A stretch of 64,000 bases of DNA. It comes from Eleusine coracana subsp. coracana. Its lineage: Eukaryota > Streptophyta > Magnoliopsida > Poales > Poaceae. A model generated the notes under the pieces. That model ran no database searches, was not told the DNA's origin, and saw only the letters and a program-made list of their open reading frames with translations. Position 1 is the first letter of the stretch. Each line of letters begins with the position of its first letter. The position numbers and the translations under genes were made by a program. Of the stretch, positions 1-11,202 are shown piece after piece. The stretch is from positions 40,538,963-40,602,962 of the forward strand of contig CM064421.1 of assembly GCA_032690845.1 (NCBI GenBank), read 5' to 3'.

Positions 1-65
1 AGCTGCACCAGCTGGCTGATGATGATCGGTGTGTTCTCGATCGTACTGGTTGAATTGAATGGCAG

Positions 66-3000
66 GGGCGGAAGAAGATTGATGGCCGGGGCGACGTCGG
101 CGTGGCGGCGGCGCTGGATGAGGGGATCGAGAACCTGGAGGAGATGATGGAGGAGCTGCGGGTGGACAAGGAGAGCGGGAGGAGGGCCACCAGCGGGCCG
201 AGGGAGCTGCGGCGCTGCCACGGCCGGAACTTCGATCGCCAGGCGTCCTCGCTCCGCCGACGCCTCGAGAAGATGCCGCCGCCCGACGCCGAGCCCTGCG
301 TCAAGGACATCCGCGAGATCGCCCTGCCCGTCGCGCCGCCGCAAGCCGAGCACAGCGACAACGATGACCGCGCCTACACCTCTGATGTACTAAATTAGCA
401 TCCGAGCACCACTTACGCCAAATTGTTCATCGCTGTTTCTCATTGCCGGTTACTGACTGAGCGTGAATTACGTGCTCTGCATATTTGAAGGTTGAAATGC
501 TGAGGATGAAGATGGAGGGGATGTCCAAGGGCATGCGCGAGCGGATGGCGGAGTACAGTCGGCGCCTGGAGGCCGTCGCCGCCGGCGACAACGGTATCTG
601 CCAGTCCAGGAGATGCGGCAGCCGGCACAGCCGGAAGGCGAGCGCGAGCAGCCAGAGGAGCTGGAGCGGCGGCAGCAACGCGAGCACCGGCCACGTGGCG
701 TCGGCCCACGACACCGCGTTCTACGTGCACGGCGGCAACGGCCAGAGCGTGGCGGCGGAGAAGCATCACCACCGGCACCACAAGGTAGTACAGCAAACTT
801 TCAAATGTACTACTGTTTCGATATTCTTTGCTTTCTCGGGACGCATGATTAGCACCCGGCGGTTCGCGGTTAGTCTTGGGCGCTCGAATGTCGTTGACCT
901 GGGGGCACCGGCTGGTCAGCGACTCCGCTCCACTTGACACAATTACCAATCCACTATTAGCCCGCTTTGTCTCATCCGGGACAGAGAGAGTAACGCGAGT
1001 TTAATTTTGAAATCTCTGACACGACGATGGCACTGCTGTGCCGTGGGGATCACTTGTACTACATGGTTTAGCACTGGCCATCTTAGGAAGACGAGTAGTA
1101 AATTGGCCGATGATGCGCTGGGGCCACGGATCTATGGGCTGGCTAAGGTTTGAAGAACAGGCTGGAACCGGCCGGTTATTCCGGTTAATTGAGAAACTGG
1201 TCCCGATCGATCGTTCTAACCGTCCGGTTCTATTCGGCTAACTATAATTAGTTACTGTAGCTATTCGGTTAGCCGTCCGGTTCCTCGATTAACCAGCCAG
1301 TTTTCAGTCAAACTGAGCTGGTCGGTTCGAGCAATTTTTTGAACCGTGGGGCTGGCACGGTGCACTCGGAACCAAACGCATTATGGTCGTAGGAAGGTTA
1401 AGTGGTGCGTGCCTTTTTGGATTGATACTGCTGCTGCTGCTGCTAATATCCACTGTTCTTCTTTTGATGTTGGATGGGACCAATTGTAAGAATCCATGGC
1501 CCTTTTAGCGAGCTACTACTTCTCCTAGTGATTCAAAAGATACTAGCTTTTCATCACATGTTCCCCTGATTTGAACTGTCAATGATTGCGAGACGACCCA
1601 CACTGTCAGTGGCGCTGCCGCCGGGGCAGGGTCCACTGGTGACTGGTCCTGGGCTAAAGAGTTGGAATTTTTCGTTAGTTCTGTTTGTATTGGTCATGTG
1701 GGACGTGGGCTTTGTGAGAAGCTTTGGTAGACTATCTTCAAATTGTTTTGTTTGAGTGGTTGCTGATTTCTAGGTTGCATCCGCACCTGGCACTTCTGCA
1801 TGTACTCGTCTGCATACTGCATCTCGTCCAACAATAGTCACTTGGGCCTCAAACATGACCACATCGTGCCTGATTGTTCCCGGGTGAATGACTCTTTGCC
1901 GATGGGTACGGCATGTTTGAATGAACTCAAACGATCAATCTAGTCTGACGTAAAATTTTGAAATTGCCAAGGAAGGAACTGAACTTCAGTTAAGACAACA
2001 GGCACGTGCTGCCGCAGAACCAGAAGTACCCACTTTGGGCAAAGCCGTTATACTTAGCTTTCAATCTACAAGACAGCACATGATCCATCCGGGGCAAGCA
2101 TGACTTTCGCATAGGATATGTTGCCCCCACAACAAGAAAGCAAGCTTTTTCCGGCGAATGCAGAAAGTCTGGACCAGGCCTAGGGACCCAAGCCATGTGC
2201 TCGTCGAGTTGCTTTCGCATCGAACTAGTTCGTGTATTAATATCTGCTCATGCGCATGTGCTCATTAGTTCACTAAAGTTTGTTGGGGTGAGTCTGAATG
2301 TCATTCAAGTATCGTGATAAGCCAGTTGAACAGGCAACGCATTCATATGCAAAGAATGTACAAGGATTAAGTTATGATGTTACAGGATACAGTGAAAGAG
2401 TAGCAACTTTTGAATTTGGTCGACACATTTAGGTAGACTGTTACGATGTTTCCCCAACAGCACACTCTGTCACATGGCCCAGAAATGTTTCTCATAGAGT
2501 TCTTGTGCACCGAACCATTTGTTGTCTTGTGTTGAACTGAAATCGTGCTAAATATATTGTACTTTGCTCGCAATATTCGTTATGTAATTGTTACTTTCCT
2601 CAACAGATCACGGCTGAAGACTGCAAATTGGTGGGCTCTGGAAGCTGCTGCGACTGCAGGGAGATTGTGGGGAAGATAATGGAGCAAGTAAAGGCGGAAT
2701 CAGAGCAATGGACAGAGATGCAAGATATGTTGGAGCAGGTCAGGTTGGAGATGCAAGAGCTGCAGTCTTCCAGAGATACATGGCAGCATCGTGCTATTGC
2801 TTCTGACATCAGTATACAGTCCTTGAACTCTCAAGTAAGTATACACTAGTAATTGAACTGCTTTATGTTTTATGTATACACACTGGGCTACTGCGTTTAT
2901 TACCAAGAATTAGCTGTTCTGAATCGATTATTTTGGTCGCCTCTTTATTACCACTACAAAGAAAATGTTGGATTGCGGGGTTCTGATGCATGAACTCTAA

Positions 3001-3948
3001 CGATAGCACTCTGTACCACATTCATTACTTTATTCAGAGGTGTTTCAGTTACTCTTGGCATCAGGAGCATGAAGTGGAGTAATCTACACACCTACATTAA
3101 GTTGCTTTTAGAGAAGTCTATATCGGCACAGAAAATTTTACTGCATTCTGTATCTTAGCTCTTACTCCAGAGTTCCTGCTGAACTACTCTTTAGGACAGC
3201 ACAAGTGGAGGTATTGGCATCTAATTTTAAATCAGTCTTCATGTCTGCATTGTTTCCGTAATGATCATATCTTTCGAGATATGATCATATTGTTTATTTA
3301 ATTTACTATATTTAATAACTTTCGAGATATGATTATATTGTTTCCGTAATGATCATATCTTCATGTGGTGAACTTATAATCTTACTCTTAATGACTTCCG
3401 GTATTCATATGTCAAATCTTGAAAATTGTAGATACTGAAGAAACTGTTTGGATTTGTCACTGACAAATATAATTGATTATATGTAACCACAGCGTTCCTT
3501 AGTATTTGTTACTGAATTATTGAATTCTGAACAATTGTGCGACTGCATTTTAGTACAAGTTCATGCTTAAAACAAGGTCAGTTAGTGGCGGTCATCTAAA
3601 CGAGAAGTTTAACATGTATGCCAGGTGCAAGAGTGGAAAAACCGGGCACAAGTGTCAGAACAACAAGTGGAAGATCTTCAGAAGAAGATATCAGAGCTCC
3701 AAAGCAAGTTACACACGTTCAAAGCCCACTTTCCAACCCGGACAGTTGCCAACCAAGATCAATGGTCAGATGCATGCAAGCTGGAGAACCCAAGAGCAAA
3801 GCCTCAGCATCACCGATCGCAGGACTGCGGAAAGGAGAAGGAGAAGCACGTCCTCATCTGCCGCGTGAAGCAGTCGCCCGGCGTGATCCCTAAGCGCTCA
3901 CCGTTCCAGGAGATCGGTAACATCAGCTTGCCAAGGAAGCTGCGGTGA
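66..3948 (+). CDS. plant coiled-coil protein, 3' four exons (5' end outside window)
   Basis: Four exons join in phase 0: 66-386, 491-784, 2607-2834 and 3625-3948, with GT donors at 387, 785 and 2835 and AG acceptors ending at 65, 490, 2606 and 3624. They encode 388 residues ending at TGA 3946-3948. The first visible exon opens in frame right after an AG acceptor (reading GRKKIDGRGDVG), so the start codon lies upstream of the window. Exon 1 has a heptad-like acidic stretch (NLEEMMEELR). Exon 2 is rich in Met, Arg, Ser and His. Exon 3 carries a Cys cluster (GSGSCCDCREIVGKIMEQV) followed by a long helical Glu/Gln-rich region that continues into exon 4 (VSEQQVEDLQKKISELQSKL). The C-terminal end is basic (VIPKRSPFQEIGNISL). 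The pattern resembles an uncharacterised plant coiled-coil family. No enzymatic motif is visible; a cytoskeletal or scaffold role would be inference only. A possible poly(A) signal lies near 4083. Confidence 0.78.
1144..1348. mobile_element. hAT-type MITE (copy 1), in intron of coiled-coil gene
   Basis: A 205-bp element is flanked by perfect 8-bp direct repeats GGGCTGGC (1136-1143 and 1349-1356). Its ends are imperfect inverted repeats, TAAGGTTTGAA against CACGGTTCAAA. The interior is built from GGTTAACCGG-like motifs. An 8-bp target duplication is the hAT signature. The same family recurs at 10451-10654. It has no coding capacity. Confidence 0.85.
3261..3288. repeat. perfect 12-bp hairpin in last intron
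   Basis: ATGATCATATCT (3261-3272), a TTCG loop, then its exact reverse complement (3277-3288). A 23-bp stretch including the left arm is repeated at 3338-3360 beside a one-mismatch copy of the right arm, so about 110 bp of the intron is a compound of inverted and direct repeats. Confidence 0.7.
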
Positions 3949-4637
3949 GAGACCATGCGTTGGCGCCGTGTCTGCTGAGTGATCTTCGAAGAAGGTTTCA
4001 GAAGGGCCACGCATTGGCGCCGTCAGAAGGACGGAGGTCTCTGTCACTTTGGCCTACCAGTTGCTTTGATCATCAACCTCTAATAAATAATTTATGACCC
4101 ACTGATGAGTAACAGGGCCTGACTTCTCGTCAGATCTGTAGTACTAGTAATTATAAGTAGTAGCCTGTAGGTGAGCTGTGATGGAGTTAATCTTCCCGGA
4201 GGCCAGAGTACAGTGTTGAGGAATAGGTGAGATATGTATGTAACAGCGCTAATGCTTCTTTTACCTACTTGATAATATGCAATTTTGTTCCTGCTTCATC
4301 AAATGTCTGAATTGTGACGAGAGCTGATGGAAGTGTGGCATCACAAAAAGAGAACTAGTACTCCTCACAAGCCAGCCACAGTGGTGCAGCTATGTCAAGC
4401 GTGCCAAGGATGTGGCGAAGCAGACGTGTGTCACTACCAGTGAAGGACGGTGGCCGACGACCAGCCATGCTTCATGAGCCAAAAAAACCGCTAATCCAGA
4501 ACAGCATCTCTGGTTCTGATCTAAGCCACAGAAGGCAACGAATCGTTCGATTGCCTCCGATCCGGGTGGATCGTGCTGACTGCTAAATTTGCAAACCCTT
4601 TTCCATATGTTGTTGTTTCTGTCGCCAAACTAAATAC
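3949..4637. other. 3' UTR and intergenic, no supported gene
   Basis: Holds the probable 3' UTR of the coiled-coil gene (AATAAATAA near 4083). A 64-codon open frame at 4392-4586 has no recognisable domain and no partner exons, so I do not call it as a gene. Confidence 0.5.
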
Positions 4638-4743
4638 TACTCCATTTCAAAATTTTATCATTGTTAACTTTTATAATTATGTTTCACTATTTGTCTTATT
4701 TAAAAGGTTTAATAATAATAATAATTTCAAAACAAAGGAAGTA
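4638..4743. mobile_element. degenerate short MITE
   Basis: The ends TACTCCATTTC and (reverse complement) TACTTCCTTTG are inverted repeats. The interior is AT-rich and contains GTCTTATTTAAAAG, which also occurs in the MITE at 9855-10062. It is probably a deleted member of that Tc1/mariner- or Stowaway-like family ending in CTCC(C)TCCGTTT. Confidence 0.5.
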
Positions 4744-5329
4744 AAGAGCTAACCTGCCCTTGGTGCCCTCTGGCCTCTCGCCGTCTCACGCACTAACCAA
4801 CTGTCCCCTCCAGTGATCGAGATCTGACGAGATGATGCGATTAGTAGATTAATATGCGATTGACAAAGAAGAATTGCCTCGACTACATTTCCCTCAAATA
4901 TGTACGACTGCATCCAAGATCGATCTGAGTTCTCAACGTCTGATAACTGTAACGGCATGCTTGGACGGTGGCAATGATAGAAGCGTGAATGGACAAAGCG
5001 TCTCAGATAAACCTGGTCTTTGTTTTTTTTTCTTTTTCGAACAAACAATGGTCTTTTTCTTCTGTTCGAAATGATTCAACAAAAAAAAAAAAGATAAAAT
5101 TTTCAGCAGGACTATGTACAATCAATAGTAAAAGAACTGGAGCTTTATTGGAGCTAAATACAGATATACTACAAGCACACCCTCCAGACATATAAAACTG
5201 CTTTCTATTTGCAGTCATAAATAATGAAAATAACTACTTTTACTACTAGAGAGCTCGATACAACAGAATCTACTTACAGCATCAAGCTTTGTGGCAATAG
5301 CGATAACATAACAGCTCGTTGAGAAGTTA

Positions 5330-5707
5330 TTATCGGTGATTGATCATGGAAATCCAGGCGCAGTACGTGCACACGAGCTTCTGGGAGATGTACACGTACA
5401 CGGCGAAGGAGAAGCTCATGAGCGTGACGTCCTTCCAGTCCCCCTTCTGCTTGGGGCTCAGGCTCTCCCGCGCCGCCATTCCCGCCTTCACCACGTCGCC
5501 GAACAGTCTCTCGGCCGTGGCAGCCCACGACGCGCTCTTCTTCTCATCTCCGCCGCTGCCGCCGGCCGGAGGCTTATCGGTCGGTTGGCTGCTGTGGCAG
5601 AGGAAGTAGGATCTCTTTGGCCTCGACACGGCGCTGCTACGTGGTCGTCTGCAGCCTTGCGATACATTTGCAGTGGCGCTGATGGTAAACCTGCCCAGGG
5701 AAGCCAT
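5330..5707 (-). CDS. small plastid-type membrane protein, 125 aa
   Basis: Single-exon frame starting at ATG 5707 (MASLGRFTISATANVSQ) and ending at TAA 5330-5332. The open frame extends upstream to 5935, but that part is hydrophobic and compositionally unlike a protein N-terminus, so I prefer the internal Met. Residues 1-40 are rich in Ser, Arg and Ala without acidic residues and look like a chloroplast transit peptide. Residues 41-60 form a Gly/Pro/Lys linker, 61-90 an amphipathic stretch (AERLFGDVVKAGMAARESL), and about 93-120 one hydrophobic segment (SFSFAVYVYISQKLVCTYC) with two Cys near the end. GC is high up to the hydrophobic end. A TATATA string lies about 190 bp upstream. I do not recognise the family; chloroplast membrane location is inferred from sequence character. 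Confidence 0.6.
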   Translation of the reverse strand: MASLGRFTISATANVSQGCRRPRSSAVSRPKRSYFLCHSSQPTDKPPAGGSGGDEKKSASWAATAERLFGDVVKAGMAARESLSPKQKGDWKDVTLMSFSFAVYVYISQKLVCTYCAWISMINHR

Positions 5708-6121
5708 GCATGGATGATCGGATCTTAGCTTCTGGAGAGAAATGGGATCTGCTGATTTTTTCCAAGAAGAGTGGATAAGCTGCTCTGGCTCTGGACTATG
5801 AGAGGAGGAGGAGAATGACAGTGACATGTAGCGACAAGCGAGTAGCGTGTAGTAGCAGCAGAGCTGGCAGATGGTCCCAAGTAAAAACAATGTATATATC
5901 GATCTGATCCGCCAAATCAGAAACTTGGTCAACATATATTTCGTCCATTGATTTTTTTTTTACATATGAAAATGATCCAATTGAGACATCCTTGGCGCTA
6001 TATGCAAAGAACATCTTTGGGAACTATATCCAATGAACATACAGTAACTAGGGGAAAAAATGGCCAAAGAACATAAGCAGCATCGATACATAGTTCTTCA
6101 GCCGTCGTTGTCGTTGCTATA
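5708..6121. other. intergenic / promoter side of 125-aa gene
   Basis: Contains the 5' flank of the minus-strand gene ending at 5330. Nothing else supported is seen. Confidence 0.4.
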
Positions 6122-6137
6122 TACTGACTCAACAATT

Positions 6138-7982
6138 TTTAGATAAAGGGAAATTCTATTTCATCCAGCAAATGAAAAAAGCATCCCGGTCTCACGCCTT
6201 GCGGCGAATCCGATCGTTCAATTATTACATAATTTCACTATGAGGTGGAATCCTTACATGATAAATGCAAAAGCTTTACTATAATGTCCGTATAGGAAGC
6301 ACACCAACAAGCCACTCAAAAGGTAAAAAATAAAGTAAAGTTCTAATATCTCAGCCTATTACTAAATCTCCACCCATTCCTTGCAAAGATGTCCATGGTT
6401 GACGTCTCCAGAAGTTGGCATGTCTTTTATAATGATGTACGCCTGCACCTTTTTGTAGAAGGGACCATATTCTGATCCAATATGTGCTTCTATTGATTAC
6501 CTGCATAGGAGAAAATATTGGTGTTTTATTAAAAATCATATTATTTCGGCTTAACCATAGAGTCTAAAAAATAACGCCCACCCCAATTAGGATAAGTTTC
6601 CTAAGTTTGGGATCAACATTGTCTACCCATGAGTTAAATAACTGGGAAACATTATTAGGAGGGATCAAACCGAAAGTGATATGTAACATTCTCCAAATCA
6701 ACTTAGAGAAAATACAATCGAAAAACAAGTGTTGTATTGTCTCATCATGATCACAAAAGCAACACTTTTCATTTTCATGCCAATTTCTTTTAATCAAGTT
6801 GTCCTTTGTCAAGATGACCTCCTTGTGCAACAACCAGAGAAATATCTTAATCTTAAGAGGTATTTTTAGTTGCCATAAGTAACTATTAGTAGGAATCATG
6901 ACTGAATTTAACATTGTATTGTACATAGAGTGTACAAAAAAATAACCCGTCTGGTGTAAACACCATCTAAACACATCATTTTCATTTGTTAACTCTATGT
7001 TTACAAGTTTATTTACTAGATCATACCATGCATCCCATTTTCCTCCTACTAGAGCTCTTCTAAATGAAATATTTAATGGGATGATACTAAGCACTGTAGA
7101 GATAGTGTCATGTTTTCTTCTAACAATGTTATACAGGATATGTGATATTATTCTCTTAAAGTGGTGGTACCTAGCCACTTATCTTCCCAGAATCTAATTA
7201 GAGTGTCATTTTGTATTCTGAAATTTCCAAGGTTTAGAAATTCATCCTTGACACTCATTAGGCCTCTCCAGAATTGTGAATCATCAGGTTTCTTTTCCAC
7301 TTGAGTTAGTGTCTTGTTGCTTAAGTACTTGTTATGTAACACTTGTTGTCATAAACCATCCTTATTTAGCAATTTAAATAACCACTTGCTAAGTAGACAT
7401 TTATTTTGTAGACCAAGGTCCAAAATACCTAAACCACATTGGTCTTTTGGCCTACACAGTATATTCCATCTTGCCAGTCTATATTTATTTTTATGCCCGT
7501 CACTTTGCCAAAAGAACCGAGACCTATAATAGTCTAGTTTTTTTAATACTTCCTTTGGCACTTCAAAGAAGGACAACATAAAAAGGAAAATACTACTTAA
7601 GACCGAATTGATAAGAACTAATCTTCCTCCATATGACAAATGTTTGCCTTTCCAATTACTTAGCCTTTTTTTTGAACTTTTCCTCTATTATTCGCCAATC
7701 TCTATTATAAATCTTTCGGTGGTACATTAGGATTCCTAGATACTTGAATGGATACGCTCCCGTATCACATCCAAATAGTTCTGTATACTGTTGTGCATGG
7801 TCTTTTGCCTCTTCATAGTAGAATATTTTACTTTTATGGAAATTTATCTTCAATCCTAATAATTGCTCAACGGCGCAAAGTAGGAGTTTCATATTTTTTG
7901 TTTGTTTAAGATTGCGTTCCATAAAAAAGATAGTGTCATCCACATATTGTAAAATAGAGAGACCATTTTCAACAAGATGTGG
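6138..7982 (-). mobile_element. 5'-truncated L1-type LINE (copy 1)
   Basis: Reading the minus strand from 7982, the element begins just before the reverse transcriptase YVDD box (LQYVDDTIFF, about 7920-7950), passes through the RT thumb region (frames 7656-7943 and 7349-7639) and ends with the zinc-binding region typical of plant LINEs (frame 6564-7178: CCFCDHDETIQHLFFDC). Frames are broken by shifts and stops. The 3' end is a short A-tail at about 6138. Near-perfect 16-bp direct repeats (TACTGACTCAACAATT at 6122-6137, TACTGACTCAATAATT at 7983-7998) flank it and fix both ends. About 45% of a full element is present; endonuclease and the first half of RT are missing. It belongs to the same family as the LINE at 44401. 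Confidence 0.85.
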
Positions 7983-7998
7983 TACTGACTCAATAATT

Positions 7999-8566
7999 GA
8001 TGTGATAAATGTGGTTCATATAAAATGCTAAAGTTTTTTTTTTGAGAAAGTCGGAAGGGGAGGCCCCTACCTTATTTTCATTAAAAAAACAAGATCAAAG
8101 CAACTGGATTCTGAGTTTTGGGAATACGCAAATGACACGAGGAGAAGTGATAGGACACATGACACTTCGGTGCACATTGGAGATCAATCATTGTTACACG
8201 CTGGTAACTAGTGGGCTTAGCCTGTAAAGTTGTTAATGCAGGTAAGCATTGGGCTTAGCCAACATTGTTAAACGCTGAAGGGTTTCAAAATGTTAAGATT
8301 GGTTTTAAGAATGAAAAAATAGGTTTGGGCATGCTGATGTTATCTTGTAATCTTTGAGAGGCACTTTTGGGCTACTCAAGAAAGTGCAATGAAAAGTAGG
8401 CGGGATGCGCTCCTAAGTTTCTAAAATAATAAAAAATTATATTAGACGCATTAACCACAAACTTGACTTCGCAGGCTGCCCTTCATCCTATATTGGGCCT
8501 TGAGAGGGGCCTGTTAGGCTGTCACGTCTCCACGTTGGGCAACATGAGTGGGCTTATTATCGGCTT
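7999..8566. other. intergenic with an inverted retroposon tail
   Basis: A T-run at about 8034-8043 followed by a GC-rich stretch looks like the inverted 3' tail of a SINE or LINE fragment. I could not fix its other end. The rest is unassigned. Confidence 0.35.
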
Positions 8567-8575
8567 TTGAATCAT

Positions 8576-9676
8576 GAGAAAAGTTCTGTTTACCTCCCTC
8601 AATTATAGGGGTAGAGTGGTTTGTCTCTCTCACCTTTAAAATCGGATATCTGACACCCTGAACTCTTGTACCTGATTCACTTTGACTCCTTATCTAATTT
8701 TGACAGTATTGACTGAGTCAACTGTCCAACTCAACATTTGACACACGCCCTGTGCCAAGTCAGCAGATGAGTGGAGCCCATCATTTTTTTTTTCTCTTTC
8801 TTCTCTCTTCCCCTCCGTCTCTCCTCTCCCTCTCCGCATCTTCCTGGGCACCGACCCGCCCCTCTCGCCCATCCACTCTAGCGGCGAGCCCAAATCCGGT
8901 GGCGAGGAAAGCAAAGTCTGGGAGACGGGGAGGCGATAGCCACTCAGGTCAGGTCACCTGCATGAAGCTTCGCCCCGGCTGCGATGGGAGGAAGCGTGGC
9001 GCGACAGAGGGCGCAAGCGAGCCCCGTCGGCTGCGGCCACTCGGGCGAGGTCGCTGGCATGAAGCTCTGCCCCGACCGCGACAGGAGCAAGCGGGGCGCG
9101 ACGGCGGGCGCGAGCGAGCTCAGCGGTAACTAGGGGCCCGAGCGGGGCACAACGGAAGGCGCGAGCGAGCTCCAATGGCAGCGGCCACTCGTGCGAAGTT
9201 CCAAGGCATGGCGGCGGACGCGAGTGAGCCCTGGCGGTAGCTAGGGGCCCGAGTGGGGAGGCGGAGCGAGCCCTGGCGGTGGCTGGGGGCACGCGAGTGC
9301 GGCGGTAGGGCAGGGCGAGGGCATTGGCTCCGACGGGGAGCTCGATGAGGTTGCTGGCGCCGGTGGTGAGCTGGGCAGCAGCGCGTGCGGGTCGTCGTGT
9401 GCTTCACGCAGTGATTGGGAGAGACGAAGAACTGCAGAAGGAGCGGAGAGAAGAAAAGAGAAAATAAGAAGAAAAAAAGAGAGAAAAAAAATGATATGGC
9501 ATATGATATGTGGGACTCACTAGGCCACGTCAGTTAAAACCACTGTCTGAAGCCACCGAAGGAGGAGAATTAAACCGGGCACAAGAGTTAAAGGGTATTA
9601 GATACCCGATTTTATAAATAGGGGAGACAAACCGCTCTACCCTATGTAATTGAGAGAGGCAAATAGGAATTTTCTC
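8576..9676. mobile_element. Mutator-like element (Pack-MULE-like), 1.1 kb
   Basis: The ends GAGAAAAGTTC and (reverse complement) GAGAAAATTCC start terminal inverted repeats of at least 110 bp, recognisable by GGGTAGAG(T/C)GGTTTGTCTC near each end. The flanks are TTGAATCAT (8567-8575) and TTAAATCAT (9677-9685), a 9-bp target duplication with one mismatch, as Mutator-like elements make. The interior from about 8860 to 9400 is strongly GC-rich against AT-rich TIR and flanks, as in gene-capturing Pack-MULEs. No transposase frame is present, so it is non-autonomous. The open frames inside are low-complexity Arg/Ala/Pro reading and I do not call them genes. Confidence 0.82.
8958..9300. repeat. degenerate GC-rich tandem repeat inside the MULE
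   Basis: The phrase GCATGAAGCT(T/C) followed by a similar GC-rich block occurs at about 8958 and again at 9057, a period near 99 bp. Further decayed units continue to about 9300. Confidence 0.55.
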
Positions 9677-9854
9677 TTAAATCATTGATGATGGAGAGCC
9701 CACCCGAGAGCCGAGATTTGAGCAGCACCAAAACTATCTTCCCAATGGTAACCGTCTGCATCTCACCGGTGATGTGAACTCGACCTCGTTCTGCAGTCTC
9801 CACCAGCAGGCACCAGTGCGCCACAGTGAGCGTGCAGTCTCGTTGTCGGACTTG

Positions 9855-10062
9855 GAGTGTGACTTTTTTTATTGCTGTTGATCATTCATCCTATTTAAAA
9901 GATTTTGAGAATTATTATATATATTTTAATTAGTTTTATTACTAGATAAATTTAAAATATAATCAATAATTTTGTATATTTGAGATAATTTTTTAAATAA
10001 TACAAATGATCAAAGTTCACGAAAAAAGTTAACGACGACAACAATTTTAAAACGGAGGAAGT
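9855..10062. mobile_element. degenerate MITE
   Basis: Inverted repeats: GATCATTCATCCTATTTAAAAG near the left end pairs imperfectly with the right end (reverse complement GATCATTTGTATTATTTAAA). The right terminus AAACGGAGGAAGT is the common grass MITE end. It shares its subterminal sequence with 4638-4743. Confidence 0.5.
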
Positions 10063-10176
10063 GTTGTTTTTGGATTTTATCACACAAACATCCCACTTCA
10101 GGTGATGCACGTACACCAAGTATTGTAAGTTACTCGAATGACGTACTATACTTATATGTGTTGTACTCACTTTGTT

Positions 10177-11202
10177 GGGTCGGGGTTCTCTGAATTGATT
10201 CAGTTAATTCAGATGAGGGAATTTGGTGCATTAGCTCTGATCTCACCCGTTCACAACCAACCAACTCCAATAGAGGGCTCTGATTCATGATGTAATAAAT
10301 GCAGTCGGTGAGGGTAGCAAAGAGCAGGTAGACAGTAAAAAAGGGTGCCAACACACACATCTTTTGCGCCAAAACATTCTGCTCACTCCTTATATCAATC
10401 TCATCTGCTCCCCGGTCCCCTTCCTGGTCCCTTCTCCTGTTCTCTGTGGCAAGGTTCACATAACCGGATTGACTGGCTGGCTCAGCTCGATGAAAAACCG
10501 GTCGGTTAACCGAGAAAACCGACCGGTTAACTGAATTGCTACAGTACCAGGATTGGTTTTGTCCGGCTAACCGGTCAGTTAGCGCGACCAGTCGGGACAG
10601 GTTTTTCGGTTAACCAGGATAACCGGCCGGTTATCCCCGGTTATGTAAACCATGCTCTGTGGTCACTTCTTCTATTTTTTGCATTTGTCCACGTTGGTGT
10701 TACCATGTGAAGATCCTTCTCAAGGGAGTAAAAAGCACTATGGATTGTGAGTCACATCAGTGAGTCAATCAAGTTTCTCATCTAATTTCGTTTGAAAACT
10801 AAAATATAGTGTAAATAAATTTTGTTTTAAAGAGGATTTGTTTTTCTTGCTCTTACTCATGTGACTCACAATCCATAATGCTTTTTACTCTCTTCAGAAG
10901 GATCTTCACATGGTGACACCAACATGGACAAATGCAAAAAATAGAAGAAGGGACAGAACATGAGAAGGGACCAGGAATGGGACCGGGAAGCAGATGAGAT
11001 CGATATAAGGAGTGAACAGAATGATTTGGCGTAAAAGATGTGTGTGTTGGCGCCTTTCTTACTATCTACCTGCTCTTTGCTACCCTCACTGGCTGCATTT
11101 ATTACATCATGAATCAGAGCCCTTTATTGGAGTTGGTTGGTTGTGAAACGGTGAGATGAGAGCTAATGCACCAAATTCCACCAATTCACAGGACCCCGAC
11201 CC
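10177..11202. mobile_element. long inverted-repeat (foldback) element, 1.0 kb
   Basis: The left arm 10177-10757 and right arm 10859-11202 are close reverse complements over about 344 bp once a 204-bp MITE in the left arm is removed. A 101-bp loop separates them. The tips are GGGTCGGGG and CCCCGACCC. The flanks TCACTTTGTT (10167-10176) and TCCTTTGTT (11203-11211) look like a 9-10-bp target duplication with one indel, which would fit a Mutator-like foldback. A transcript would form a very long hairpin. The arm sequence matches no gene I recognise. Confidence 0.75.
10451..10654. mobile_element. hAT-type MITE (copy 2), inside foldback arm
   Basis: A 204-bp element with inverted termini CAAGGTTCACATAACCGG and (reverse complement) CATGGTTTACATAACCGG, flanked by perfect 8-bp repeats CTCTGTGG (10443-10450, 10655-10662). 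The interior is GGTTAACCGG-rich, as in 1144-1348. The opposite foldback arm lacks it and so supplies a near-empty site. Confidence 0.88.

Noticed and set aside
440..949. 169-codon minus-strand frame
   Set aside because: It is antisense to exon 2 of the coiled-coil gene and made of GC-rich Arg/Ala/Val reading.
4392..4586. 64-codon frame rich in Arg and Ser
   Set aside because: No recognisable family, no splice partners found and not clearly above chance.
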